Assembly (NCBI RefSeq): GCF_900156335.1
Contig: NZ_FTMZ01000004.1
Location: 248,001 to 312,000, forward strand
Length of the DNA stretch: 64,000 nucleotides
Origin: Sphaerotilus natans
GTDB taxonomy: Bacteria > Pseudomonadota > Gammaproteobacteria > Burkholderiales > Burkholderiaceae_C
Direction of reading: 5' to 3'
A program made the translations under genes and the position numbers. Position 1 is the first letter of the stretch. Each line of letters opens with the position of its first letter. Positions 36,431-49,842 of the stretch are shown here, piece by piece. Under the pieces are notes generated by a model, which did no database searches, was not told the origin of the DNA, and worked only from the letters and a program-made list of their open reading frames with translations.

Positions 36431-37027
36431 ATGGCCAAGCGCCTGCTCGACCTGCTGCTGGCCGGCTGCGGCCTGATCGTGCTCTCGCCGCTGCTGCTGG
36501 CGATCGCGCTGGCGATCCGGCTGGACTCGCCCGGGCCGGTGTTCTTCCGCCAGGTGCGCGTCGGCCGCCACGGCCGCGAGTTCCGCATCCACAAGTTCCG
36601 CACGATGGCGCATGCGCCGCAGGACCGCGGCCCGCAGCTCACCGTGGGCCAGGACGCGCGCATCACCCGCGTCGGCGCGCTGCTGCGCCGCACCAAGCTC
36701 GACGAGCTGGCGCAGCTCCTCGACGTGCTCGGCGGCTCGATGAGCCTGGTGGGCCCGCGCCCCGAGGTGCCGCGCTATGTGGCGCTCTACCCGGCCGGGC
36801 TGCGCGAGAAGGTGCTGTCGGTGCGCCCCGGCATCACCGACTTCGCCTCGATCGAATACCGCGACGAAAGCACGCTGCTGGCGCGCAGCACCGACCCGGA
36901 ACGCACCTACCGCGAGGTGGTCCTGCCGGCCAAGCTGGCGCTGCAGGCACGCTACGTCGACGAGGCGGGCGTGCTGACCGACCTGAGGCTGATCCTGCGC
37001 ACGCTGCGCGCGATCCTCGAACGATGA
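36431..37027 (+). CDS. Phosphoglycosyl transferase initiating glycan synthesis (PglC/WcaJ-type)
   Basis: 198 residues, the minimal monotopic PglC-like size. One re-entrant N-terminal helix (RLLDLLLAGCGLIVLSPLLL) is followed by the cytoplasmic catalytic domain with SPGPVFFRQVRVGRHGREF, HKFRTM, the catalytic Asp-Glu in TKLDELAQ, and SLVGPRPEVPRYV. It would transfer a sugar-1-phosphate to undecaprenyl phosphate, the first step of repeat-unit assembly. The ATG at 36431 is preferred over a TTG at 36419. The stop overlaps the dehydratase start (ATGA). Confidence 0.93.
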   Translation: MAKRLLDLLLAGCGLIVLSPLLLAIALAIRLDSPGPVFFRQVRVGRHGREFRIHKFRTMAHAPQDRGPQLTVGQDARITRVGALLRRTKLDELAQLLDVLGGSMSLVGPRPEVPRYVALYPAGLREKVLSVRPGITDFASIEYRDESTLLARSTDPERTYREVVLPAKLALQARYVDEAGVLTDLRLILRTLRAILER

Positions 37028-38916
37028 GCTGGCACACCCTCGACACCCTGCTGACCCGCATCCGGCCGCACCGCGAGCCGCTGGCCCTGGCGATCGACGC
37101 CGCGGTCATCGCCGCGTGCTGGAACATCACCTACCTGTTCCGCCTGGGCTTCGAGCGCTGGTGGAGCGCGCGCCCGGTCTACGACGGCTGGGTGCTGGCC
37201 GGGCTGCTGGCACTGTATGTCGCGGTGTTCGCGGCGCTGAAGGTGCCTAAGGGCATGTGGCGCTTCTCCGGCTTCGGCGAGGTGCAGCGCCTGACCTTCG
37301 CCTGCGCGATCGCCGGGCTGCTGGGCGCGGTCGGCGTGCTGATGGCGCAGCTGGTGCAGGTGCCGCGCGCGGTGCTGGCGCTGCATCCGGTCGTCAGCCT
37401 GATGGGGCTGGCGATGGTGCGCATCGGCTACCGCATGCTCTACGAGCACATGCGCGGGCGCCTGTCGGGCTCGATGCACGAGACGCGCCGCGCCCTCGTC
37501 CTGGGCGCCGGCGACGCGGCCAAGCTGCTCATCGCCGGCATCCAGCACCACGGCTGGGTGGTGGTCGGCCTGCTCGACGACAACCCGCGCAAGCTGGGCG
37601 CGCGCATCGGCGGCGTGCCGGTGCTGGGCGAGCTGGAGAGCGCGCCGCGCTGGGCCGCGGTGCACGGCATCACCCACCTGATCGTGGCGATGCCCTCGGC
37701 CTCGGCGGTGCAGCGCCGCCGCGCGCTCGATCTGGCCGCCGCCACCGGTCTGCCGGTGGTGACGGTGCCGACCGCCGCCGAGCTGCGCGAGGGCCAGGCC
37801 GTGGCGCAGGTGCGCGACATCGAGCCCGACGACCTGCTCGGCCGCGCGCCGGTGCAGCTCGACGAGGGCGGCATCAGCGAATGCCTGTCGGGCAAGGTGG
37901 TGCTGATCACCGGCGCGGGCGGCTCGATCGGCTCGGAGCTGTGCCGGCAGGTGGCGCGCTACGGGCCGCTCAAGCTGGTGCTCTACGAGCTGAGCGAGTT
38001 CGCGCTCTACCGCATCGAGCAGGAGCTGGGCGAGCAGTTCCCGCACATCCCGCTGGTGCGGCTGGTCGGCGACGTGCGCGACCCCGAGCACCTGCGCGTG
38101 ACCTTCGCGCGCGTGCGCCCGCAGGTGGTCTTCCACGCCGCGGCCTACAAGCATGTGCCGCTGATGGAGGAAGACAACGCCTTCTCCGCGCTGCGCAACA
38201 ACACGCTGGGCACCTGGCGCGCGGCCAGCGCGGCGGCCGCCGCCGGCGTCGAGCGCTTCGTGCTGATCTCGACCGACAAGGCGGTCAACCCGACCAACGT
38301 GATGGGCGCGACCAAGCGCGCCGCCGAGATGGCGATATCGCGGCTGGCCGCGCAGATGGCCGCCGGCGGCGGGCGCACGCGCTTCATGGCGGTGCGCTTC
38401 GGCAACGTGCTGGGCTCGTCGGGCAGCGTGATCCCGAAGTTCAAGGAACAGATCGCCCGCGGTGGGCCGGTCACGGTGACGCACCCGGACATCACCCGCT
38501 TCTTCATGACCATCCCCGAGGCCGCACGGCTGGTGGTGCAGGCCGGCGCCATCGGCGAAGGCGGCCAGGTCTTCGTGCTCGACATGGGCGAGCCGGTGAA
38601 GATCGTCGACCTGGCGCGTGACCTGATCCGCCTGAGCGGTCACACCCTGGCCGAGATCCCGATCGCCTTCAGCGGCCTGCGCCCGGGCGAGAAGCTGTTC
38701 GAGGAGCTGCTGGCCGACGCCGACGCGACGCTGCCCACCCGCTTCGAGCGGCTGCGCATCGCGCGGCTGGATGCGTCGGCCAGCTCGCTCGACGAGGTGC
38801 AACAACTGCTGGACTGGGCCGCCGCCCGCTCGGCCGCGCCCGACGACGAGGTCCGCGAGCGCCTGGCGCGGCTGGTGCCCGAGTACCGCCCGGCGCGGAT
38901 CAGGTCGGCAGGCTGA
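37024..38916 (+). CDS. UDP-sugar 4,6-dehydratase, CapD/WbpM/PglF family
   Basis: 630 residues. An N-terminal membrane region with four helices (about 15-125) is followed by a CoA-binding-like Rossmann domain (RALVLGAGDAAKLLIAGIQ) and the catalytic SDR domain with NAD motif ITGAGGSIGSELCRQ. The active-site region is ISTDKAVNPTNVMGATKRAAEM; Met and Lys replace the usual Tyr-x3-Lys, as in WbpM, PglF and FlaA1. It makes a UDP-4-keto-6-deoxy amino sugar from UDP-GlcNAc, feeding the aminotransferase two genes upstream. The 3' end overlaps the convergent GGDEF-EAL gene by 17 bp. Confidence 0.94.
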   Translation: MSWHTLDTLLTRIRPHREPLALAIDAAVIAACWNITYLFRLGFERWWSARPVYDGWVLAGLLALYVAVFAALKVPKGMWRFSGFGEVQRLTFACAIAGLLGAVGVLMAQLVQVPRAVLALHPVVSLMGLAMVRIGYRMLYEHMRGRLSGSMHETRRALVLGAGDAAKLLIAGIQHHGWVVVGLLDDNPRKLGARIGGVPVLGELESAPRWAAVHGITHLIVAMPSASAVQRRRALDLAAATGLPVVTVPTAAELREGQAVAQVRDIEPDDLLGRAPVQLDEGGISECLSGKVVLITGAGGSIGSELCRQVARYGPLKLVLYELSEFALYRIEQELGEQFPHIPLVRLVGDVRDPEHLRVTFARVRPQVVFHAAAYKHVPLMEEDNAFSALRNNTLGTWRAASAAAAAGVERFVLISTDKAVNPTNVMGATKRAAEMAISRLAAQMAAGGGRTRFMAVRFGNVLGSSGSVIPKFKEQIARGGPVTVTHPDITRFFMTIPEAARLVVQAGAIGEGGQVFVLDMGEPVKIVDLARDLIRLSGHTLAEIPIAFSGLRPGEKLFEELLADADATLPTRFERLRIARLDASASSLDEVQQLLDWAAARSAAPDDEVRERLARLVPEYRPARIRSAG

Positions 38917-41338
38917 GCGGCGCGACGCTCGAACTCAGGCGCATGCGCTCGCGCAGCGGGCCCGGCTCGAGCGGCCGGCCCAGCAGATAGCCCTGCAGGC
39001 GCTCGCAGCCGCACAGCAGCAGCGCCTCGCGCTGCGCGGGCGTTTCCACGCCTTCGGCCAGCGTGGCCATGCCGGTGGCCTGGCCGAGCTGCACGATCAG
39101 CCGCACGATCGCCTCGGCCTGCTGCGCCCGCGGTCCGGCCTCGCCCAGCGCCGCCACGAAGCTGCGATCGATCTTGAGCAGATCGACCGGCAGCTCGGCC
39201 AGCTGCGCCAGCGAGGAATAGCCAGTGCCGAAGTCGTCGAGCGCGATCGACACGCCCAGCAGACGCAGCGCGTGCAGCTGCTCGCGTGCGCGGCGGGCGT
39301 CCTGCATCAGCACCGTCTCGGTCACCTCCAGCTCGAGCCGCTCGGCGGACAGGCCGGCTCCGGCCAGCGCCGAACGCACGCTGTCAACCAGCGCATCGCC
39401 GCGCAGCTGCAGCGCCGAGAGGTTGACCGCCAGCCGCATCGGCTCGGGCCAGCCGGCGGCCTCCTGGCAGGCCCGGTGCAGCACCCATTCGCCCAGCAGG
39501 GCGATCAGGCCATGCTCCTCGGCCAGCGGCACGAACTCGGCCGGCGAGATCCAGCCCCGCACCGGATGGCGCCAGCGCAGCAGGGCCTCGGCCCCGCTGA
39601 GCCGGCCCTCGGCCAGATCGAACTGCGGCTGGTAATGCAGCATCAGCCGGCCGGCCTCGGCCTGCTCGCCGGTGGGAGCGCGCAGCAGCAGGCCCAGATC
39701 GCGGACCAGGCCGTGGCGGCGCATCAGCTCGGCCCGCATCGGCGCGTCGAAGGTGCGTGCGACATCGCGACCCGCGGCCTTGGCGGCATACAGCGCCAGA
39801 TCGGCATCCTGGAACAGGCGATCGGCGTCAGGATGAAGCACATCCCAGGAGGCTACGCCCAGACTGGCACGCACATCGACAGCGGCCTGCTCGTCCTGCC
39901 AGACCGGGCGCAGCGCCTGCAGCAGGGCCTGCGCCATCGCCTCGCGCTCGGCCTCCGGGTGGGGGCGGTCGATCAGCAAGGCGAACTCGTCGCCACCCAG
40001 CCGGGCCAGCACATGCGCGGCCGGATCGCCGAAACCCGCCACGCAGGCCGAGAGCCGGCGCGCGACCTCGCGCAGCAGGCGATCGCCGACCGCATGGCCG
40101 AGGGTGTCGTTGATCTCCTTGAAGTTGTCGAGATCGAGCAGGCAGAGCGTCAGCATCGGCGATGGCGACGGTGCTGACGCCTCGGCCGGACGGCCCGCCA
40201 CCGCCACATGGCAGCGCGCCACCGCCTCGGCGCAGCGGCGCTGCAGCACATGGCGATTGGCCAGGCCGGTCAGCACATCGGTGTGAGCCAGACGCTGCAG
40301 CTCGCGCGACTGCTCGCGCAGCAAGGTGACATCACGCACCACGCCGCGCCAGCTGACGATGCGCGCCTCGGCATCGAGCAGCGGCACGCCGCTGACCGTC
40401 CAGTGCTGCCAGGCGGTCTGCAGCAGCTGGCGCGAGGGCAGGCGCAGCGCCAGCGCCCGAAAGGGCTCGGGCTCCGACAGGTTCCGGGCCAGCTGCTCGC
40501 TGCCCTCGGCATCGCGCAGCAGCTCGATCAGGGCGCGGTCGATCAGCAGATTGGCATCGTTGACACCCAGCGCCTGCGCCATGCGCGAGGAGATGCGCCT
40601 CAGCCGGCCGCGGGCATCGGTCTCCCAGAGCCAGTCGTCGGCGTGCTGCTCGAAATCGCGCAGCAGCAGGTCGAGCGCGTGGCGCTCGCGCCGGGCTGCC
40701 GCCTCGGCCTGCAGCCGGTGGCGCACGCTGCGCCCGATGGCGTTCAGCGACACCATCACCAGCAACGCCATCAGCAGCGTCAGCGGCACCGAAACGTCGC
40801 GCACCAGGCCGTCGAGTTGCAGCACGCCCAGCAGCACGCCGGCCGAGGTCACCAGCGTCCAGCCCATGCCGCCCCAGCGCAGCGGCGCGCCGGCCATCGC
40901 GCCGATCGGGATCGCGGCGCAGGCGATCATGCCCAGCAGATAGCGCCGCTCCGCATCGACCTGCGGATAAATGAAGACCGAGATGCCCGCGAACATCAGC
41001 CCGGTCAGCACGCTATGGCCGATCAGGCGCCAGCGCACCGCTGGCTGCGCCAGCCGCACCAGCGGCCAGCCCAGGCTGCGCAGCACGTCGAGCAGCTCCA
41101 GCAGCCCGGCCGCCGCCAGCCCGACCGGCCACAGCAGCATCCAGCGCTGCGCCCCGCCCATCACCGGATGAACCAGCCACAGCACCAGCAGGCCGAGTCC
41201 GATCGAGCTGCCCGCCGCCATCACCGCCATGCGCAGCACCGCCTGCATCAGCCGGCCCTGCTCGAGCCCCAGCCCATCGGCATCAGCCCAGCCGGATCGG
41301 TCGCCGATCAGCGTGGAGCGGGATTCGGCAGCAGGCAT
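38900..41338 (-). CDS. Membrane GGDEF-EAL protein (c-di-GMP turnover) 1
   Basis: 812 residues. About six N-terminal membrane helices (30-220) are followed by a PAS-like region (LLLRDFEQHADDWLWETDARGRLRRIS), a GGDEF domain with intact RLGGDEFAL and an EAL domain with GAEALLRW, DDFGTGYSS and EGVET. Both active sites look intact; the cyclase inhibitory RxxD site is absent, with Pro and His at the expected positions. ATG 41338 (MPAAESRSTL) is chosen; the longer frame runs into the paralogue. It is a paralogue of the next gene with the same domain order. Net activity, synthesis or hydrolysis, cannot be predicted. Confidence 0.92.
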   Translation of the reverse strand: MPAAESRSTLIGDRSGWADADGLGLEQGRLMQAVLRMAVMAAGSSIGLGLLVLWLVHPVMGGAQRWMLLWPVGLAAAGLLELLDVLRSLGWPLVRLAQPAVRWRLIGHSVLTGLMFAGISVFIYPQVDAERRYLLGMIACAAIPIGAMAGAPLRWGGMGWTLVTSAGVLLGVLQLDGLVRDVSVPLTLLMALLVMVSLNAIGRSVRHRLQAEAAARRERHALDLLLRDFEQHADDWLWETDARGRLRRISSRMAQALGVNDANLLIDRALIELLRDAEGSEQLARNLSEPEPFRALALRLPSRQLLQTAWQHWTVSGVPLLDAEARIVSWRGVVRDVTLLREQSRELQRLAHTDVLTGLANRHVLQRRCAEAVARCHVAVAGRPAEASAPSPSPMLTLCLLDLDNFKEINDTLGHAVGDRLLREVARRLSACVAGFGDPAAHVLARLGGDEFALLIDRPHPEAEREAMAQALLQALRPVWQDEQAAVDVRASLGVASWDVLHPDADRLFQDADLALYAAKAAGRDVARTFDAPMRAELMRRHGLVRDLGLLLRAPTGEQAEAGRLMLHYQPQFDLAEGRLSGAEALLRWRHPVRGWISPAEFVPLAEEHGLIALLGEWVLHRACQEAAGWPEPMRLAVNLSALQLRGDALVDSVRSALAGAGLSAERLELEVTETVLMQDARRAREQLHALRLLGVSIALDDFGTGYSSLAQLAELPVDLLKIDRSFVAALGEAGPRAQQAEAIVRLIVQLGQATGMATLAEGVETPAQREALLLCGCERLQGYLLGRPLEPGPLRERMRLSSSVAPLSLPT

Positions 41339-41412
41339 GGGCAGCGCAGTGAGCGGCGAATGGAAAAAGACAAATGTCAAACCACAGACGGGGCCGGGCA
41401 AGGCGGCGCGGA

Positions 41413-43935
41413 TTATCGCGATTCCGGCCCGGAAACGACCGAGGACCATTCCCCGGTCGGTCGCGTCGCAGCCACACGGCGCGTGGCTTCCTTCACATCC
41501 AGCGCCGCGGCGAACAGGTAGCCCTGCACCTGGTCGCAGCCATGGCGGCGCAGCACCTCCAGCTGTGCGGCGGTCTCGACGCCCTCGGCCAGCGTCTTCA
41601 TGCCCAGCGCCTGGCCGAGCTGCACGATGGTGCGCAGGATCTGGTCGGCCTGCGGCCCGCCCCCGTCCAGCGCGACGACAAAGCTGCGGTCGATCTTCAG
41701 CGTCGTGATCGGATAGGTGCGCAGCGACGACAGCGAGGAATGCCCGGTGCCGAAGTCGTCCAGCCCGAGCCGGATGCCCAGCATGCGCAGCGCCTGCATG
41801 CGGGTGCGCGCGCTGGCCGGATCGGCCAGCACTGCGGTCTCGGTGATCTCCAGCTCCAGGCGGCGCGGCGCCAGCCCGGTCTCGGCCAGCACCTCGGAGA
41901 CGGTGCGCACCAGATGGCGGCCGGCGAACTGCACCCCAGACACATTGACCGCGATCTTGGTGTCGCCGCCCCAGCGGGCCGCATCGTGGCAGGCCTGGCG
42001 CAGCACCCACTCGCCCAGTGCGACCACCAGCCCGGTCTCCTCGGCGACCGGCACGAAATCGGCCGGCGAGATCCAGCCGCGCTGCGGATGGCGCCAGCGC
42101 AGCAGCGCCTCGAAGCCGGTCAGCCGGCCGTCGGCGACATCATGCTGAGGCTGGTAATGCACGCTCAGCCAGCCGCAGGCGGGCTCGGGCAGGCGCTCGC
42201 CGCCGCGTGCGAGCCGGCGCCGTGCCGCCTCCAGCGCCTGGCCCAGCTCCTGGATGACCAGATGCCGGCCGGCCATGCGCTCGCCCATCGCCGCATCGAA
42301 GAGCCGCACCATGTCGCGCCCGGCCGCCTTGGCCTCGTACAGCGCGATGTCGGCCTGCTGCAGCAGCAGCGCCGCGCGGGTGCCCGGCCCGTCCCAGGCC
42401 GCGGCGCCCAGGCTGGCGCGGATCTCCACGCACAGCGCCTCATGCTGCCAGGGCTCGCGCAGCACCGCCAGCAGCGCCAGTGCCAGATCCTCGCGCTCGA
42501 CGGTCAGCATCGGCCGCTCGATCAGCAGCGCGAACTCGTCGCCACCCAGCCGGGCCAGCACCCCCTCGGGCCCCTGCGCATCCAGACCGCGCTCCTCGAG
42601 CACCCCGCGCAGCCGCCGCGCCACCTCCTGCAGCAGCAGATCGCCCACCAGATGGCCGAAGTGGTCGTTGACCGTCTTGAAATTGTCCAGATCGAGCAGC
42701 AGCAGCGACAGCGGGCTGTCATCGTCCGCCCCCGGTGCGGGCGGCGCCCGGCGAGCCAGCGCCTGCACCGCGGCCTCGGCGCGCTGCTGCAGCACATGGC
42801 GGTTGGCCAGGCCGGTCAGGGTGTCGGTGCGCGCCAGCCGCTCGAGTTCGCCGGACTGCTGGCGCAGCAGCGTCACATCGCGCACGATGCCGCGCCAGCC
42901 GGTCTGCAGCCCGACCGCATCGAGCACCGGCACGCCGCTGATCGACCACCAGCTCGGCGAGCGGCCGGGCCGGCTCACCGCCACCTCGATGCCGCGAAAG
43001 GGCTGGCCCGACTGCAGCGCCGCCATCAGCGCCATCAGCTCGGGCGGCATGCGGGCATCGACACGGCCACGAAAGCCCTGGCGCATCGCCAGCGAGGCGC
43101 CGCCCTCGCCGCTGCGCAGCACCTGCACCAGATCCTGCCCGACCAGCGCCTGCGGCATGCTCAGGCCCAGCTCGGCGGCCATGCGCGGCGCCACCTGCCA
43201 CAGCCGGCCGGCCCGGTCGCCGCGCCAGGTCCAGGCGTCGGACTGGGTCTCGAAATCGCGCAGCAGCATCGAGATGGTGTGCTCGCCCCGGGCCGCCTCG
43301 CTCTGGGCCTGCAGCCGCGCCAGCAGCGTGCGCGACACCCCGCGCACCGAGACGCTGACCAGCAGCCCGATCAGCACCAGCAGCGCGAAGGCCACCGAGA
43401 ACACCGGCGTGCCCACCACCAGCAGCGCCAGCAGCGCGCCCACACCGAGCGTGCCGGCCCACAGCGCCGAGAGCACCGGCAGCGCCGCCAGCTCGATGGC
43501 GCCTGCGCACAGCGCGCCACCCAGCATCACGCCGACCAGGAACTGGCCCTCGCGGGCCATTTCGGGAAAGGCCTGCACCGCCAGCATGGCCAGCAGCAGA
43601 CTGAACAGGCTGACCGGCAGCCCCAGGCGCAGCAGCACCAGCGTCGAGCGCAGCGCCTCGTCGTCACGGCGACCGAGCCGGCGCATGTCCAGATGCCAGA
43701 CCAGCGCCAGCAGTGTCTGCAGCCCCGCCCAGGGCAGGATCCACGCCGGGCCGAGCGCCTCGGCGCACAGCCAGGCCGCCACCGCCGTCAGCAGCAGCAG
43801 CGAGGCCGTCATCCGAGGCACGATCTGCAGCACCCCGCGCACCTGCTGCGCGCGCCAGGGTGCCTTCGGCAGCAGCGCATCAGGCCAGGGACGGCTCATT
43901 TCCGGTTCGACGGCTTCGACAGGTTCGACATTCAT
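41413..43935 (-). CDS. Membrane GGDEF-EAL protein (c-di-GMP turnover) 2
   Basis: 840 residues from ATG 43935 ([11 protein letters not shown]); starts at 44046 and 43899 are also possible and none has a strong ribosome-binding site. About six membrane helices (35-210), a PAS-like stretch ([26 protein letters not shown]), GGDEF with RLGGDEFAL and EAL with [18 protein letters not shown] and EGVETAAQ. It is a close relative of the gene 74 bp downstream, sharing the unusual RDFE-x6-W PAS start, so the pair arose by tandem duplication. The divergent gene is a third c-di-GMP enzyme. Confidence 0.92.
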   Translation of the reverse strand: MNVEPVEAVEPEMSRPWPDALLPKAPWRAQQVRGVLQIVPRMTASLLLLTAVAAWLCAEALGPAWILPWAGLQTLLALVWHLDMRRLGRRDDEALRSTLVLLRLGLPVSLFSLLLAMLAVQAFPEMAREGQFLVGVMLGGALCAGAIELAALPVLSALWAGTLGVGALLALLVVGTPVFSVAFALLVLIGLLVSVSVRGVSRTLLARLQAQSEAARGEHTISMLLRDFETQSDAWTWRGDRAGRLWQVAPRMAAELGLSMPQALVGQDLVQVLRSGEGGASLAMRQGFRGRVDARMPPELMALMAALQSGQPFRGIEVAVSRPGRSPSWWSISGVPVLDAVGLQTGWRGIVRDVTLLRQQSGELERLARTDTLTGLANRHVLQQRAEAAVQALARRAPPAPGADDDSPLSLLLLDLDNFKTVNDHFGHLVGDLLLQEVARRLRGVLEERGLDAQGPEGVLARLGGDEFALLIERPMLTVEREDLALALLAVLREPWQHEALCVEIRASLGAAAWDGPGTRAALLLQQADIALYEAKAAGRDMVRLFDAAMGERMAGRHLVIQELGQALEAARRRLARGGERLPEPACGWLSVHYQPQHDVADGRLTGFEALLRWRHPQRGWISPADFVPVAEETGLVVALGEWVLRQACHDAARWGGDTKIAVNVSGVQFAGRHLVRTVSEVLAETGLAPRRLELEITETAVLADPASARTRMQALRMLGIRLGLDDFGTGHSSLSSLRTYPITTLKIDRSFVVALDGGGPQADQILRTIVQLGQALGMKTLAEGVETAAQLEVLRRHGCDQVQGYLFAAALDVKEATRRVAATRPTGEWSSVVSGPESR

Positions 43936-44165
43936 CGGATGAAAATTCTCGAACGCCTCGCGCGAGCCTCCCAGGTCGGAATGCTCGGGTGGCCTCACGC
44001 CCCCATCCCGGCCCTCCAGACGCGGGGGCCACGGAACCGGATCCATGATCGCCGGGAAAAGTACCGCTTTTCCAGCACAGTCACCCTGATCCTGGCTGAA
44101 ATCGCCCGCACCGCACGCCGATGACCCCGGGATATCACGCCTGGATGGCGAGAGGCGCCCAGACC

Positions 44166-45197
44166 ATGAAGAACACCGAGAACGTCGAGCGTGCGGCGGA
44201 CATCGTCCGCGAAGCGCTGAATCTCATGCGCAAATACAGCGTGCCGATGCATCCGGTCAACTATGCGGTCTGGCATGCCTACGCCAGCGGCGACAACCTC
44301 GAGCTGCGCAACGCGATCGACCGCTACATGCTGCAGCACCTGACGCTCGACGAGGCGGCGACCGAGGTGCTCTACCGCCGCCATGTGATCGGCAACAGCG
44401 CCGATCCGGCCCTGCTGCAGCGCATGAGCGAACGCATGAGCAGCGCGCTGGGCCAGGCGGTCGAGTCCGCCGCCCGCGCCGGCGACCAGACCGCCGCCTA
44501 CGGCAGCTCGCTGTCACGATTCCAGGACGGTCTGGCCGGTCAGGCCCTGCCAGGCCTGGAAGAGATTCTCGCCACCACCCGCCAGATGCAGGCGGCCATC
44601 CAGGCCCTGCAGCGCCAGCTCGGCGACAGCCGCCAGGAGATCGGCCAGCTGCGCGACGAGCTCGAGCGGGTGCGCCAGGAAAACCTGACCGACACGCTGA
44701 CCGGTCTGCCCAACCGCCGCGCCTTCGAGCAGCGTCTGGCGGCCTGCATGACGCTGGCGGCCAGCGCCGGCATGAACAGCCACGCGCCCTGCCTGCTGAT
44801 GCTCGACATCGACCATTTCAAGCGGGTCAACGACAGCTACGGCCACGGCACCGGCGACCAGGTGCTGTGCACGGTCGCCGCGGCGCTGCAGGCCGGCACG
44901 CCGGACAACGCGCTGGCCGCACGCATCGGCGGCGAGGAGTTCGTGATGCTGCTGCCGGCCATGCAGCTGCAGGGCGCACGGCTGGTGGCCGAGCAGCTGC
45001 GCCAGAAGATCGCCACGCTGCGCACCCCGGCGCGCAGCAAGACCGGCGCCGAGCTGCAGGTGCAGGTCACGGTCTCGATCGGCCTGACCTCGCTGCAGCG
45101 CGGCGAGACCGGCCGCCAGTTCATCGAGCGCGCCGACCAGGCGCTCTACCAGTCCAAGCACGGCGGCCGCGACCGCATCACCGTGCGGATGGGCTGA
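44166..45197 (+). CDS. Diguanylate cyclase (GGDEF) with N-terminal helical domain
   Basis: 343 residues. The N-terminal about 170 residues are helical and soluble ([30 protein letters not shown]), with a coiled coil ([20 protein letters not shown]) leading into a GGDEF domain ([36 protein letters not shown]). GGEEF is an active-site form and no RxxD inhibitory site is visible. The Pro-rich HPVNYAVW start resembles other cytoplasmic diguanylate cyclases of proteobacteria. The ATG at 44166 is chosen; an upstream ATG at 44121 adds 15 residues. Confidence 0.9.
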   Translation: MKNTENVERAADIVREALNLMRKYSVPMHPVNYAVWHAYASGDNLELRNAIDRYMLQHLTLDEAATEVLYRRHVIGNSADPALLQRMSERMSSALGQAVESAARAGDQTAAYGSSLSRFQDGLAGQALPGLEEILATTRQMQAAIQALQRQLGDSRQEIGQLRDELERVRQENLTDTLTGLPNRRAFEQRLAACMTLAASAGMNSHAPCLLMLDIDHFKRVNDSYGHGTGDQVLCTVAAALQAGTPDNALAARIGGEEFVMLLPAMQLQGARLVAEQLRQKIATLRTPARSKTGAELQVQVTVSIGLTSLQRGETGRQFIERADQALYQSKHGGRDRITVRMG

Positions 45198-45268
45198 GCA
45201 CGACAAAACGCTCAGGATCCGCGCGGCCCGACCGATCTGGCACACACCCTCTTGCGGAGTGTCATCTC

Positions 45269-45992
45269 ATGAAAAAGCAGATCCTGTCCCTGTCCTTCGT
45301 CCTGGCCGGGCTGACCGGCCTGGGCAGCGCCCATGCCGGCGCAGGCGACGCCCACTGGACCTACGAAGGCAAGGACGGGCCCGCGCACTGGGGCGAGCTC
45401 TCGCCGGATTTCTCCGCCTGCTCGAAGGGCCGCAACCAGTCGCCGCTCAACCTGACGGGCGCCATCAAGGGTCAGCTGCCCATGCTGGAGTTCGACTACC
45501 GCGCCGGTGGCCGCGAGGTCATCAACAACGGCCACACCATCCAGGTGAACTACGCGCCCGGCAGCACGATGCGCGTCAACGGCGACACCTACGAGCTCAA
45601 GCAGTTCCACTTCCACACGCCGAGCGAGAACACCATCGAGGGCCGCTCCTTCCCGATGGAAGTCCACTTCGTGCACGCCAACCGCGACGGCCAGCTCGCG
45701 GTGGTGGCGGTGATGTTCGAGCCGGGCGACACCAATGCCGAACTGGAGAAGGCCTGGCGCGTCATGCCCCGCGAGGCCGGAGGCAAGCAGGCCATCAGCA
45801 CCCCGGTGGACGCACGCATGCTGCTGCCGCGCGAGCGCAGCTACTACTGGTTCAGCGGCTCGCTGACCACGCCGCCGTGCTCCGAGGGCGTGCACTGGTT
45901 CGTCATGAAGGCCTCCGACGTCGCGTCCAAGGCCCAGGTGGAGGCGTTCATGCACGCCATCCACCACAAGAACAACCGCCCGGTGCAGCCGC

Positions 45993-46018
<26 letters not shown>
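45269..46018 (+). CDS. Periplasmic alpha-carbonic anhydrase
   Basis: 249 residues with a signal peptide (about 1-23, ending GSAHA). Zinc ligands are His114, His116 ([11 protein letters not shown]) and His133 ([13 protein letters not shown]), and the substrate-pocket [14 protein letters not shown] is intact. It interconverts CO2 and bicarbonate in the periplasm. Cys51 and the Cys of PPCSEG probably form the family disulfide. The last 26 bases overlap the 3' end of uvrA on the other strand. Confidence 0.95.
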
Positions 46019-48935
<2,917 letters not shown>

Positions 48936-49085
48936 GGGGCGACAGGCGGCGAGCGGCGGCAGAAAGGCAACCGGACATCATAGCGACAGCCCTGCCCCTG
49001 CCGACCCTGGGGACGCTGACCGCGAGCCCGGGAACGCGAGATACTCCGAGCGGTACAACCTGACCCCGGAAAGAACACAGCCACC

Positions 49086-49832
49086 ATGGGACAGCCTCTT
49101 CCGATCGCCGTGACGAGCACGCAGGCCTCCGGCACGTACCGCCCGCAGGCGGAGGTCTGCGCTTCCTGCACCGTGCGCCAGTTCGCGCTGTTCGGTGCGC
49201 TCGACGAGGCGGCGCTGGCGCAGATCCACTACCGCATCGCCGACATCCGCCTGGAGCCGGGGCAGACGCTCTATTCGGCGCAGGACAGTGGCAGCGCGGT
49301 CTTCACCGTGCGCCGCGGCGTGCTGCGCATGGAGCGCAGCAGCGAATCGGGCGAGCGGCGCATCCTGCGCCTGGCCGGACGCACCGACCTGATCGGGCTG
49401 GAATCCATCCTGCACCAGACCTACGCGGCCGACGCGGTGGCCTGCACCGAGGTCGAGGTCTGCCGCATCCCGCGGGTGCTGATCGACGAGCTGTCGGTGG
49501 CGCACCCCGGCCTGACGCGCGACCTGATGAAGCGCTGGCAGCGCGCGCTCGACGACGCCGACGAATGGCTGACCGAGCTGGCCCGCGGCCCGGCGCGCCA
49601 CCGCATGCTGCGCCTGCTGCTCAAGCTCAGCGAATACGGCGAGGACGACGGCCGGCTGTGGCTGCCCACCCGCCAGGAAATGGGCGCGATGCTCGACATG
49701 ACCTTCGAGACCGCCAGCCGGCTGGTGTCGGCGCTGCGCCGCGAGGGCGTGCTGAAGTCCGTCGACGGCCGCCAGGCCCGGCTGGACATGGACGCGCTGA
49801 TCGTGGCGCTGAAGGAAGACGGAGAGCGTTGA
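49086..49832 (+). CDS. Crp/Fnr-family transcription regulator with four cysteines
   Basis: 248 residues: an N-terminal tail with CASC (Cys25, Cys28), a cyclic-nucleotide-binding-like beta domain (LEPGQTLYSAQDSGSAVFTV), a dimerisation helix and a C-terminal winged helix whose recognition part reads PTRQEMGAMLDMTFETASRLVSALRREGVL. Further cysteines are Cys120 and Cys126. True FNR has three N-terminal cysteines plus one near residue 122; here only two are N-terminal, so an oxygen-sensing Fe-S cluster is possible but not shown. E-SR of FNR is replaced by ETASRLVS, so the DNA target may be FNR-like. Confidence 0.88.
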   Translation: MGQPLPIAVTSTQASGTYRPQAEVCASCTVRQFALFGALDEAALAQIHYRIADIRLEPGQTLYSAQDSGSAVFTVRRGVLRMERSSESGERRILRLAGRTDLIGLESILHQTYAADAVACTEVEVCRIPRVLIDELSVAHPGLTRDLMKRWQRALDDADEWLTELARGPARHRMLRLLLKLSEYGEDDGRLWLPTRQEMGAMLDMTFETASRLVSALRREGVLKSVDGRQARLDMDALIVALKEDGER

Positions 49833-49842
49833 CGGCCAGGCC

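Noticed and set aside
48936-49085. LexA/SOS box in front of uvrA
   Set aside because: I looked for CTG-N10-CAG-type sequences in the spacer and found none convincing.
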